NCBI GenBank assembly: GCA_964564035.1
Contig: CAZLZN010000002.1
Coordinates: 1 to 64,000, forward strand
Origin: JAHIGH01 sp964564035
GTDB lineage: Bacteria > Patescibacteriota > Microgenomatia > Levybacterales > UBA12049
Reading direction: 5' to 3'
DNA length: 64,000 nt
Part shown: piece by piece, positions 22,953 to 30,854 of the stretch
How positions within the stretch are numbered: the first letter of the stretch is position 1
Layout: each line of letters begins with the position of its first letter
The notes under the pieces: generated by a model
Told to the model about the DNA's origin: nothing
The model's database searches: none
Seen by the model: the letters and a program-made list of their open reading frames with translations, nothing else
Translations under genes and position numbers: made by a program

Positions 22953-24367
22953 AGCGTAAAATAAATTTTGCATTAATTTTTATTATCTTTCTAACTGCCG
23001 CGACGATTATAATAAATCTATCACAGCCATACTCTCTGAAATTCTCCACTCCCCGCCTTCCCTTCGTCGACCAAAGCTATAACGTAGACTGGAAATTTCC
23101 GGGTATTCATACTTACAATTTTTTCAAGACAGTCGGAATCACCAGGGATTTTTCCTTTCAAAAAGGCTTGGATCTGCAAGGTGGAACAAGTATAACTCTA
23201 AAAGCGGACATGAAGGATATTCCTGAAAGCCAGCGCGAGGATGCCCTCAACTCCGCCAAATCCGTTATCGAGCGCCGTATTAACTTCTTCGGAGTATCTG
23301 AACCTGTCGTCCAGACTTCCCGTGCGGGCGGGGATTACAGGATTATTGCGGAGATTCCAGGAGTAACTGACGCGCAAACAGCCGTAAATCTGATCGGCAG
23401 AACCGCCAAGATGACGTTTTGGGAAAACGCCGCGTCCCAATCAGCCAAAATAGCCTCAGGCAGTGCGCTTCCGCTTGGCATAGACCAGCTTTTCCCAAAT
23501 CCTGTCCAAACAGACCTGACGGGCGCGGACCTAAGCATGTCATCGGTAGTCTTCGATCCAAATACGGGCCAACCTCAAGTCCAACTAAAATTCACACCAA
23601 ATGGTTCCAAAAAATTCGGAGAGATAACCAAGCGCAATGTCGGAAATATCGTTGCGATCGTACTGGATAACCAAATTATTGAAGCGCCCCGCGTGAATGA
23701 GCCGATTTTCGGCGGTGACGCAGTGATATCGGGGACCTTTACGACTGAAACAGCCAAAACATTACAAATACAGCTCAATGCCGGCGCGTTACCCGTTTCA
23801 TTGTCGGTTTTGCAGCAGCAGGCGATAGGAGCGACGCTGGGACAGGAGTCCCTCGAAAAAAGTTTGATAGCGGGTATAATAGGATTTATCGTTATTGTTT
23901 TGTTTATGGTCATTTTATACGGCGTACCGGGTATAATAGCGAGCGTAGCGCTTGCGCTTTATACATTGATAGTACTGGCGCTTTTCAGGGCGATTCCTGT
24001 TACGCTGACGCTTGCGGGTATAGCCGGTCTGATTTTATCGATCGGAATCGCTGTCGACGCGAACATACTGATTTTCGAACGTATGAAAGAAGAACTCAGA
24101 AAAGGCAGGACCCGAGACATGGCAATTTCCCTGGGCTTTAGCAGAGCCTGGCTTTCCATACGCGATTCCAATATCTCAAGCCTTATAACCAGCGCTATTT
24201 TATTCTATTTCGGATCGGGTGTTGTTCGCGGATTCGCTTTAACTCTTGCGATCGGAGTATTGGTTTCCATGTTCTCGGCAATTTTCGTCACCAAAACATT
24301 GCTCGAAGTGTTCTATTTAGATAAAAAACAAAAAACAAAAAATCAGGCATTAGCGATAAGTAAATAA
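22949..24367 (+). CDS. secD: Protein translocase subunit SecD
   Basis: RND-family membrane protein that uses proton motive force to help SecYEG release exported proteins. It has the hallmark FQKGLDLQGGTSITL (D1), a large periplasmic-type P1 domain with VIERRINFFGVSEP, then GAGALPVSL, EKSLIAGIIGF, GIAVDANILIFERMKEELRKG and a terminal IFVTKTLLEVFY. The length of 472 residues is typical. It overlaps the preceding gene by 4 bp and is followed by secF 1 bp later. Confidence 0.96.
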   Translation: MKRKINFALIFIIFLTAATIIINLSQPYSLKFSTPRLPFVDQSYNVDWKFPGIHTYNFFKTVGITRDFSFQKGLDLQGGTSITLKADMKDIPESQREDALNSAKSVIERRINFFGVSEPVVQTSRAGGDYRIIAEIPGVTDAQTAVNLIGRTAKMTFWENAASQSAKIASGSALPLGIDQLFPNPVQTDLTGADLSMSSVVFDPNTGQPQVQLKFTPNGSKKFGEITKRNVGNIVAIVLDNQIIEAPRVNEPIFGGDAVISGTFTTETAKTLQIQLNAGALPVSLSVLQQQAIGATLGQESLEKSLIAGIIGFIVIVLFMVILYGVPGIIASVALALYTLIVLALFRAIPVTLTLAGIAGLILSIGIAVDANILIFERMKEELRKGRTRDMAISLGFSRAWLSIRDSNISSLITSAILFYFGSGVVRGFALTLAIGVLVSMFSAIFVTKTLLEVFYLDKKQKTKNQALAISK

Positions 24368-24368
24368 T

Positions 24369-25277
24369 ATGTTAAACATAATAGGCAAAAAAAATTGGTA
24401 TTTTATTTTTTCACTTCTCATAATTATTCCCGGAGTAATTTCATTATTCCTTTGGGGGCTCAATCTCTCTATAGACTTTACCGGAGGCACACGAATGATC
24501 CTGATTCACCCCGACTCGTCAAAAATCCAAACCCAAAACATCATCCGAAATGCGTTCGGAGAACAGAGCGTTGACATAGTGACCCTTCAGCCGTCGGAAA
24601 AAAGCATAGTCATACGCACGAGACAAATCAATGAAAAACAAAACACTGCACTTATCAGTGATATCAAAAAAGATCTGCCGGATATCAAACAGGAAAGTTT
24701 CGAAACCATCGGTCCGGCGGTTGGAGGCGAAACAACACAAAACGCTCTAAAAGCACTTGCTTTAGCTTCGCTCCTGATTGTTCTTTATATCGCATGGTCA
24801 TTCCGCTCAGTGCCCAAGCCTACCAGCAGCTGGAAATTCGGTATATGCGCGATAATAACATTGCTCCACGATATTCTGGTTTTGGTTGGAATATTTTCTT
24901 TGCTTGGACATTTTTACGGCGTAGAAATCGATAGTCTTTTTATAACAGCCCTTTTGACCGTAATTGGATTCTCGGTTCATGATACTATAGTTGTGTTTGA
25001 CCGGATCAGGGAAAACCTCAGAAAGTCGGTTGGTCTGCCATTTGAGCAGATAGTCAATGACTCCATTCTTCAAACAATCGTCAGGTCACTCAATACGTCG
25101 TTTACTACCATGCTGGTGCTGTTTACTTTACTCATTTTTGGCGGAGATTCTCTTCGATGGTTCATTGCCGCGCTCTTAATCGGTATCGGAGTAGGGACAT
25201 ACTCGTCCATCTTCAATGCCGCTCCGCTTCTCGTGTTATGGCATCAGTTCGATCGGAGACGAAAGAATATTAAATAA
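24369..25277 (+). CDS. secF: Protein translocase subunit SecF
   Basis: Partner of SecD. The D1-equivalent motif SIDFTGGTRMIL follows the first span; later come FETIGPAVGGE, TVIGFSVHDTIVVFDRIRENLRKS and NTSFTTMLVLFTLLIFGGDSLRWF. At 302 residues it is normal for the family. No yajC is nearby. A 124-residue gene of unknown function starts 3 bp after its stop. Confidence 0.96.
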   Translation: MLNIIGKKNWYFIFSLLIIIPGVISLFLWGLNLSIDFTGGTRMILIHPDSSKIQTQNIIRNAFGEQSVDIVTLQPSEKSIVIRTRQINEKQNTALISDIKKDLPDIKQESFETIGPAVGGETTQNALKALALASLLIVLYIAWSFRSVPKPTSSWKFGICAIITLLHDILVLVGIFSLLGHFYGVEIDSLFITALLTVIGFSVHDTIVVFDRIRENLRKSVGLPFEQIVNDSILQTIVRSLNTSFTTMLVLFTLLIFGGDSLRWFIAALLIGIGVGTYSSIFNAAPLLVLWHQFDRRRKNIK

Positions 25278-25280
25278 CCA

Positions 25281-25655
25281 ATGCCTGCCGAACCCCAAAC
25301 AAAAATACTCAATACCGCGCTTGGAGATTTGCTCCGAAGCAACGCTCAAGCCAGAAATTTAATTATGCAGTCAATGCGGATTTCTCCGGAAGAATTAAAT
25401 AGCATGATCGATCGCGCAGGAGGCAGTCAAATGATGGGTATGACAATTGGCGAACTTTTCAAAAATGGACTATTCCAAAAAGCACAATCTTTGACACAAA
25501 ACCCCGATACTATGCTTCACGAATTTAAAGATGAACATATTGCGCTCATGGCGGACTCTTTAAAAAACCCGGGACTCTCCTCACGGGAACAAGCCGGGAA
25601 CGCACAAGTGAAAAGCCAAAATATTTTTCAAAAAATCAAAAATTTATTTAAATAA
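25281..25655 (+). CDS. Hypothetical soluble helical protein in the sec operon
   Basis: A 124-residue protein with no cysteines and no membrane span, predicted mostly helical; Met-rich around residues 27-55 (MQSMRISPEELNSMIDRAGGSQMMGM) and with a basic C-terminus (FQKIKNLFK). I do not recognise it. Spacing of 3 bp to secF and 1 bp to the deaminase gene places it inside one operon. Confidence 0.6.
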   Translation: MPAEPQTKILNTALGDLLRSNAQARNLIMQSMRISPEELNSMIDRAGGSQMMGMTIGELFKNGLFQKAQSLTQNPDTMLHEFKDEHIALMADSLKNPGLSSREQAGNAQVKSQNIFQKIKNLFK

Positions 25656-25656
25656 A

Positions 25657-26121
25657 ATGAACGATTATATGCAGATCGCACTTTCCGAGGCGGCCGCCGG
25701 TTTTAAAAATAACGAAGGAGGTCCATTCGGAGCCGTCATCGTCAAAAATAATCAAATAATCGCGAAGTCACATAATGAAGTTTTGCAAACAAACGACCCG
25801 ACAGCTCATGCCGAGGTAACAGCAATTCGCAAGGCATGCGCGTCGCTCAAAACGTATTCCCTCGAAAACTGTGAAATTTATACGACCTGTGAGCCATGCC
25901 CGATGTGCCTGGGAGCTATAATGTGGGCCGGTATTTCCAAAATTTACTACGGAGCAGACAGGAAAGCCGCGGCCAATCTGGGCTTTGATGATGATTATTT
26001 ATATCAGGTAATAAATGGCAATACCAAGGCCGACAAGCTGGAAATGACGAGAATTGACGAAGATGATTGTTTAAAACTGATGCATGAATGGAGTCAAAAA
26101 GAAGATAAAGTTATTTATTAG
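25657..26121 (+). CDS. Guanine deaminase-like nucleoside/nucleobase deaminase
   Basis: Zinc cytidine-deaminase-fold enzyme with TAHAEVTAIRKA and TTCEPCPMCLGAI providing the zinc ligands and catalytic Glu. The C-terminus (NLGFDDDYLYQVI..EMTRIDEDDCLKLMHEWSQKED) resembles B. subtilis GuaD, which has a swapped C-terminal segment, more than tRNA adenosine deaminase TadA. The 154-residue length also fits GuaD (156). Product would be xanthine from guanine. TadA remains a weaker alternative. It is the last gene of the sec operon and overlaps convergent YqeY by 11 bp. Confidence 0.75.
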   Translation: MNDYMQIALSEAAAGFKNNEGGPFGAVIVKNNQIIAKSHNEVLQTNDPTAHAEVTAIRKACASLKTYSLENCEIYTTCEPCPMCLGAIMWAGISKIYYGADRKAAANLGFDDDYLYQVINGNTKADKLEMTRIDEDDCLKLMHEWSQKEDKVIY

Positions 26122-26578
26122 AACCAGCACCCTCAAGTTCTTCTTTAACAATCTTCCCCACTAGATTTCCATCGGCTTTGCCTTTGAGCCTCGGCATCAG
26201 CGCTCCCATAATTTTCCCCATATCCGACATGCCTGATGCTTGCGTCAGACCGATTACTTCCTTGACCAAAATTCTAATATCGCTCTCCCCCATTTGTTCC
26301 GGCAGATACTTCTTTAATATCTCAAGCTCTGCTGTTTCTTTATCGACCAGATCGGATCTCCCGGCATTTTGGAATTGCTCTATAGAATCCCTGTGCTGTT
26401 TTACTTCTTTTTGAATAACGGCCAGTACATCTTCATCGCTGGCTTCATAGCCCGCGCCCCCCTTGTTCGTTTCAAAATACCCGATTCCGGAAATAACCAT
26501 TCGAAGCACGGAAGTCCTGAGCGTATCCTTAGCAAGCATCGCCTGCTTCAACTCATCCCTCAACTGTTGTTTTAACAT
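26111..26578 (-). CDS. GatB/YqeY domain protein
   Basis: A 155-residue YqeY-type protein resembling the C-terminal tRNA-binding domain of GatB. Family features: MLKQQLRDELKQAMLAKDTLRTSVLRMVISGI, a KEVKQHRDSIEQF helix, LEILKKYLPEQM, and a C-terminal MGKIMGALMPRLKGKADGNLVGKIVKEEL. It may bind tRNA or support transamidation; the role is not established. Transcribed alone. Confidence 0.9.
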   Translation of the reverse strand: MLKQQLRDELKQAMLAKDTLRTSVLRMVISGIGYFETNKGGAGYEASDEDVLAVIQKEVKQHRDSIEQFQNAGRSDLVDKETAELEILKKYLPEQMGESDIRILVKEVIGLTQASGMSDMGKIMGALMPRLKGKADGNLVGKIVKEELEGAGSNK

Positions 26579-26597
26579 AATAAAATTATAACATAAA

Positions 26598-27383
26598 TTA
26601 TGTTGTATTTATTAAACCTCTGTTTAATAGTTTTTTAAAGCTTCTTTTTAGATACATCAAGGCTAAAATAATATATAGAACATTTAGCAACAGCGATAAA
26701 TATAAGTAATTATTATTTATAGCCCCTTGCTCCAATACCTGTCGCATCCCTTCAAAAACATAGCTGGCAGGTACTATAGAAGCGATTAGCTGTGCCCATT
26801 CGGGAAGAGATGAGACAGGATAATAAATCGCGCAAAAAGGGGAAATCAGAGCGACCATTGCCCAGGCTAACGTTTGTATTCTGCTCCCGTATCGAAATAT
26901 TATGCCCGTTACAAAAAAACCCACTGCCCATCCGTTTAATATCAATAAGCCCATAAATGGAATAAGGTAAATTCCTAGTGAAAATATTTGTATTTTATAT
27001 AATAAAAACGCAATAGAGGCTGTGAATAATAGGCTGATAAAAGCTTTAATGCCTCCGAGCACGAGAAGTGAAATGACCCACTCGCTGAATTTTATTGGAG
27101 ATACAAAAGTATTTATTAAATTTTTATCCCACATTTCTTCGAGCAAATTTACTGTCAGCTCGTATTGTGCTCGCCAAATTATATACCAAAATATTATCCC
27201 GCTAACTATCAGCATTACGACTGGGATTTGATCGTCTATTAATGATTTAAGATAAGCACTTGTCAGTCCCCATACCACAAGGTCAATAGTAGGCCAATAA
27301 AAAGCGTCACTTAACCTATCAAAGCTATGCTTTTGTAAGTATACATATCTTAAAAATACCCCATAAATTTTATGTATTTTCAT
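26598..27383 (-). CDS. ABC-2 type permease
   Basis: A 261-residue membrane protein with six predicted spans and the family's late segment ISPFCAIYYPVSSLPEWAQLIASIVPASYVFEGMR, typical of ABC-2 exporter permeases (YPxSxLP...PxxYxFEGMR). The start overlaps the ATPase stop by 4 bp. Substrate unknown; drug, lipid or polysaccharide export are all possible. Confidence 0.88.
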   Translation of the reverse strand: MKIHKIYGVFLRYVYLQKHSFDRLSDAFYWPTIDLVVWGLTSAYLKSLIDDQIPVVMLIVSGIIFWYIIWRAQYELTVNLLEEMWDKNLINTFVSPIKFSEWVISLLVLGGIKAFISLLFTASIAFLLYKIQIFSLGIYLIPFMGLLILNGWAVGFFVTGIIFRYGSRIQTLAWAMVALISPFCAIYYPVSSLPEWAQLIASIVPASYVFEGMRQVLEQGAINNNYLYLSLLLNVLYIILALMYLKRSFKKLLNRGLINTT

Positions 27384-28300
27384 ACTTTATCGCTCTTTGC
27401 TGCTTGCAAGAAATAGTCTTCCAGCGTGGGTTTATCAATGCTTATCTCATCATATTTTATATCTCTTGCGGAAATTTCATTTAAAAATTCCGACAAATGT
27501 TTTTCCGGAATATCTAACGAAATATTTTTTCCAGTTGCTTTAAGCCCAAAATTTTTCTCCTTCGCGAGTTGCGTCAAAATTTCCAAATTGTTAGAAATAT
27601 GCATATTTAGATGACTTATTTCAATTTGTTTCACAAGATTTTCAGGTTTATCATCATCGATGATTTCCCCTTTGTTTATGAAAATAACACGATCACATAC
27701 TTCTTCTATTTCACTCATGTTATGAGAAGTCCAAATTATTGAAATATTATTTTGCATCTTTCTCTTCAAGATTAAGTCACGCAGATATTTCGCGATTTCA
27801 GGATCCATAGAAGCCGTTGGTTCATCTAAAAGCAAAACCCTGGGATCATTAATGAAGGCTTTCGCTAAATTTACGCGGGTGTTTTGTCCCGCGGATAGTT
27901 TGGATATACTTTTATTTTCGAATTCACCTAACTTGAACAATTCAATGATTTCATTAATCTTTTGCTTCCTGTTTTTAATATCATACAAATATGAAATAAA
28001 AGTTAAGTTCTCCCGGACAGTTAACTTCCATGGTAAATTAATATATGTTGAAGAAAAATTTACCTTTTCCATAATTTCTTCGCGATCAGTTTTAATACTT
28101 TTTTCGAAATAATTAATTTCTCCATTAGTAGGCGTAAGTATTCCAAGTAGCATTTGAATTGTCGTTGTCTTGCCCGCCCCGTTAGGGCCTAATAACCCTA
28201 CTATTTCTCCCTCTTCCATATTAAAGGAAATATTTTTGACAACATCGAAATTTCCAAATCTTTTACTTAAATTTTTGACTTTCAATATAACTTTATTCAT
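27380..28300 (-). CDS. ABC transporter ATP-binding protein
   Basis: A 306-residue ATPase for the adjacent ABC-2 permease. Walker A GPNGAGKT at residues 38-45, signature LSAGQNTRVNLA (LSGGQ variant), Walker B VLLLDEP, switch-region TSHNM. It has a C-terminal extension of about 85 residues after residue 220 ending in LEDYFLQAAKSDKV, as in Nod/CcmA-like exporters. The two-gene operon follows a 660-bp region with no intact gene. Confidence 0.92.
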   Translation of the reverse strand: MNKVILKVKNLSKRFGNFDVVKNISFNMEEGEIVGLLGPNGAGKTTTIQMLLGILTPTNGEINYFEKSIKTDREEIMEKVNFSSTYINLPWKLTVRENLTFISYLYDIKNRKQKINEIIELFKLGEFENKSISKLSAGQNTRVNLAKAFINDPRVLLLDEPTASMDPEIAKYLRDLILKRKMQNNISIIWTSHNMSEIEEVCDRVIFINKGEIIDDDKPENLVKQIEISHLNMHISNNLEILTQLAKEKNFGLKATGKNISLDIPEKHLSEFLNEISARDIKYDEISIDKPTLEDYFLQAAKSDKV

Positions 28301-28535
28301 ATATAATTTATTTAATTTTTAAAATACTTTTACTTAACCTTTTCTATAATAACAGAAAGTAATCCTTATACTCAAAACAAATATATTCTTTATGTGACTA
28401 GAGCTTCCGGTATTATTTAAATTATTCACACGAATTGGATGACCCAAAGTCTTTGTACACATATCCAACTTTAAAAATAATTTCAGTATTGTGATTTAAG
28501 CCACGTTAATAAATATAAGTTGCACCTTATTTTAG
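28301..28535. other. AT-rich non-coding stretch
   Basis: No intact gene. On the minus strand a short open frame ending near 28420 (about 22 codons, ...FKVGYVYKDFGSSNSCE) could be a further scrap of decayed coding sequence, but there is no start or ribosome site. Confidence 0.4.
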
Positions 28536-28828
28536 CTATTTGGAGTACTCGAAATATAGGTTTTTCTTTTCCGCCTGCAGTTGAGCTAACTGCTTTCTAT
28601 ATTTTGCAATGCTTCTATCAAGTGCGGTTTTAGTCAAAAATCAAACGTATTGGTTATCTCAGCCCACTGAGTTACTAAACGCCTATTTCTATTACCTGGA
28701 GCATTCCTTGTAAATTTAGATTATACCCGTCAGCTATAAGTATTCCACTCCTCTAACTTCCCCAAATATTGAGGTGAATACTTTCCCGGTTCGATGGTGT
28801 GCAGGAACGTCAATTTATTGCTGTTCAT
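28536..28828 (-). pseudogene. Decayed gene remnant
   Basis: Protein-like patches occur in shifting frames on the minus strand. From ATG 28828 a 32-codon frame runs (MNSNKLTFLHTIEPGKYSPQ, then YLGKLEEWNTYS) to a stop; then SKFTRNAPGNRNRRLVTQWA and EITNTFDF in another register; then LTKTALDRSIAKYRKQLAQL plus QAEKKNLYFEYSK in a third, ending at TAG 28538-28536. Joined, they would make about 100 residues with a coiled C-terminus. Codon-like composition supports a former gene. I do not recognise the family. Confidence 0.5.
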
Positions 28829-28937
28829 ATGCTGTTATGTTGCAAATCTTCTTATATATAAAATTACATATCCCAATTTAATATTCCCTATTTATAAAAC
28901 CAATCAACATGCGAGGTTAGTTAGTGCAGCTTTACAC

Positions 28938-28963
28938 TGTATAGTTGTCTAGACAACTATACA
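28938..28963. promoter_or_regulatory. Perfect 26-bp palindrome, site A of the TrpR-like regulator
   Basis: The arm TGTATAGTTGTCT is followed directly by its exact reverse complement, centred on CTAG. It begins 2 bp beyond the stop of the TrpR-superfamily gene. A related copy (20 of 26 positions, including 11 contiguous) precedes that gene at 29379-29404. It could be an operator for the regulator; on RNA it would also be a strong hairpin, though without a T tract. Confidence 0.6.
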
Positions 28964-28965
28964 AC

Positions 28966-29376
28966 TTACCTTCCTACATTTTTTCTCCTAAAGCCCGAAT
29001 ACACTTTTTTCTTGAACACGAGTTTTGATCCTCCGGTATTTATAAATTTGTTCTTTCCATACTCATTTTCTACCTTTATTCGTCTTGCTTCTATCATGTC
29101 AAACGCATCCGGATACTTGTCTAAGCTCTTTATTACTGACAAAATAGTATTTTTCCCTACGTTTAATTTTCTGGCTATTTCGTCATAACCAACATTATTT
29201 TTTATAAGCATCGCAATAATTATGCGTCTGCCGATCTTCATTTTCTCATCAAAAGTCAATAAACTGTTAATTATTTGCTCAACTTGTTCGCCATTTTTAG
29301 CAGCCAGAAATGCATCTCTCAATTTATTAAGCGCGTCATAAACATCGTCCTGATCTAGAAAATTATATCTTTTCAT
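28966..29376 (-). CDS. TrpR/YerC superfamily transcriptional regulator
   Basis: A 136-residue protein. Residues 35-95 match the TrpR-superfamily DNA-binding core: SLLTFDEKMKIGRRIIIAMLI, then NVGYDEIARKLNVGKNTILSVIKSL, aligning with E. coli TrpR LMLTPDEREAL...[24 protein letters not shown]. A basic tail (KLVFKKKVYSGFRRKNVGR) extends beyond the usual length. It is flanked by two related CTAG-centred palindromes, suggesting autoregulation. Whether it also acts on the trp operon 26 kb away is open, since that operator differs in spacing. Confidence 0.78.
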   Translation of the reverse strand: MKRYNFLDQDDVYDALNKLRDAFLAAKNGEQVEQIINSLLTFDEKMKIGRRIIIAMLIKNNVGYDEIARKLNVGKNTILSVIKSLDKYPDAFDMIEARRIKVENEYGKNKFINTGGSKLVFKKKVYSGFRRKNVGR

Positions 29377-29378
29377 AT

Positions 29379-29404
29379 TATTCCGTTGTCTAGACTACTG
29401 TACA
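29379..29404. promoter_or_regulatory. Operator-like site B upstream of the TrpR-like gene
   Basis: Contains GTTGTCTAGAC and CTGTACA, matching 20 of 26 positions of site A; one half is conserved and the other is degenerate. It overlaps the bases just upstream of the ATG at 29376. A TATGAT -10-like box lies further upstream (29408-29413), so a bound protein would block promoter clearance. Confidence 0.55.
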
Positions 29405-29427
29405 AATCATACAAAAAATCACACGAG

Positions 29428-30801
29428 TTAACCTAGTTCCTTTATTCTGACCGTCAAATATTCCTTGGTATTCTTACTAAGATCCTCATCGACTTCCTCA
29501 AAAAGTTTTTGCAGTATTTCCCCTATTTTTTTACCAGGTTTTATATTTAACTCGCGCATAATATCATTTCCGTCGATTGCCAGATCATTTACCGAGAAAG
29601 GCGCGGGCGAAAGCTGTTTCTCGACCCTTTCTTTAAAAAGCTTCAGCCTCCAGCTCTCGGCAGTCTGTGTACCGCCGCCAAGCCGGTCGCCGATTCTGAG
29701 ATCCATCATATCTTTTACATTATCAACACCAATTCTCCTGATAAACCGCCTCACCGCTGAATCCGTGATTTTTTCATCAACCGTGAACATATGCCATCTT
29801 ATTAGCGTAGATATTTTCTCGCGGTCTTTTTTTGAAAACCTCAGCCTGTCTGTGATTTCCCTTGCCATTCTCGCACCCGCTATTTCATGGTTATAAAATA
29901 TTACAAAACCATTTTCATCGGCCGCCGCGACCCTGGGTTTGCCTATGTCATGAATCAATGTAGCAAATCTTACAATAGGATCGATCGACGGACAGAATTT
30001 AAGTGAAAGCACGTTATGTGTAAACACATCATCTTTGTGATGCCTGCCGGGTCTGGCTTGCGACACTCCGATCCCCTCCAGAAGCTCCGGGATTATGTAT
30101 TGCAGCAGATTTGTATTTTTAAGCAGCATTATTCCTTCATACGCAAAATTACTTTCAAGTATCTTGATCAGTTCGGTGTTTATACGCTCTTTAGAAATCT
30201 TCTCAAGTAATTGAGCGTCGTTGGTAACAGCATTCATTGTGTTTTCGTCAATTGAAAAAGCCAGCTGTGCGGCAAATCTGATGGCTCTCATAAGTCGTAA
30301 TGCGTCCTCCTTAAAACGCATGTTTGGGTCTCCGACAGTCCTTATAATCCTGCGTTCAATATCCGCTTCTCCGCCAAAAGGATCAATTAGTTTATAATCA
30401 GATTGGTTTGCATCCAGCTCAAGCGCGATGGCATTTATTGTAAAATCACGCCTGGACAAATCCTCTTCAAGACTTTTACCCCAAGTGACTTTTTCCGGAT
30501 GTCTATTATCCGAATATGAAGACTCGGTCCTGAATGTCGTAATCTCTATTACTCCGGCATGTTCGGATTCCGCGATATCTCTGACCGGGATTCCAACCGT
30601 GCCGAAGCTGTTGTCGTAAAATCCGTCCGGATAAAGCTTAAGTATCTCCTCGGGGACAGCGCTGGTCGTCAGATCCCAATCCTGAAGTTCCCGTCCGCTT
30701 AGCATATCGCGGACACAACCGCCAACGAGGTATATTTCGTGTCCTGCATCTCTGAATTTACGGTATATTTCTTTTATGTGCTGTGGAATTTTATGAGTCA
30801 T
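29428..30801 (-). CDS. cca: CCA tRNA nucleotidyltransferase / poly(A) polymerase family
   Basis: Adds or repairs the 3' CCA of tRNAs. N-terminal head: YLVGGCVRDMLSGRELQDWDLTTSA (GG and DxD catalytic motif), then RRDFTINAIAL, DPFGGEADIERRIIRTVGDPNMRFKEDALRLMRAIRFAAQL. A C-terminal HD domain follows (DDVFTHNVL, LIHDIGKPR, NHEIAGARMA). The start at 30801 (MTHKIPQ) gives 457 residues; the longer frame would overlap the divergent recJ start. It is needed because neither tRNA gene in this window encodes a full CCA. Confidence 0.93.
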   Translation of the reverse strand: MTHKIPQHIKEIYRKFRDAGHEIYLVGGCVRDMLSGRELQDWDLTTSAVPEEILKLYPDGFYDNSFGTVGIPVRDIAESEHAGVIEITTFRTESSYSDNRHPEKVTWGKSLEEDLSRRDFTINAIALELDANQSDYKLIDPFGGEADIERRIIRTVGDPNMRFKEDALRLMRAIRFAAQLAFSIDENTMNAVTNDAQLLEKISKERINTELIKILESNFAYEGIMLLKNTNLLQYIIPELLEGIGVSQARPGRHHKDDVFTHNVLSLKFCPSIDPIVRFATLIHDIGKPRVAAADENGFVIFYNHEIAGARMAREITDRLRFSKKDREKISTLIRWHMFTVDEKITDSAVRRFIRRIGVDNVKDMMDLRIGDRLGGGTQTAESWRLKLFKERVEKQLSPAPFSVNDLAIDGNDIMRELNIKPGKKIGEILQKLFEEVDEDLSKNTKEYLTVRIKELG

Positions 30802-30854
30802 ACTGCTATAGTATATCAAAAGAACTGAGCTTATTACATAAATAAATATATCCA

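Noticed and set aside
25657..26121. tRNA-specific adenosine deaminase TadA
   Set aside because: The PCPMC and HAE motifs fit both, but the C-terminal FDDDYLY and EW segments match guanine deaminase; kept only as a weaker alternative.
28301..28965. Insertion sequence or transposase remnant
   Set aside because: The coding relic has no recognised transposase motif and no terminal inverted repeats with target duplication were found; the only perfect palindrome belongs with the regulator gene.
28966..29376. Naming the regulator trpR outright
   Set aside because: It belongs to the superfamily, but its flanking palindromes do not share the ACTAG-N4-CTAGT geometry of the trp operator, so its control of the trp operon is unproven.
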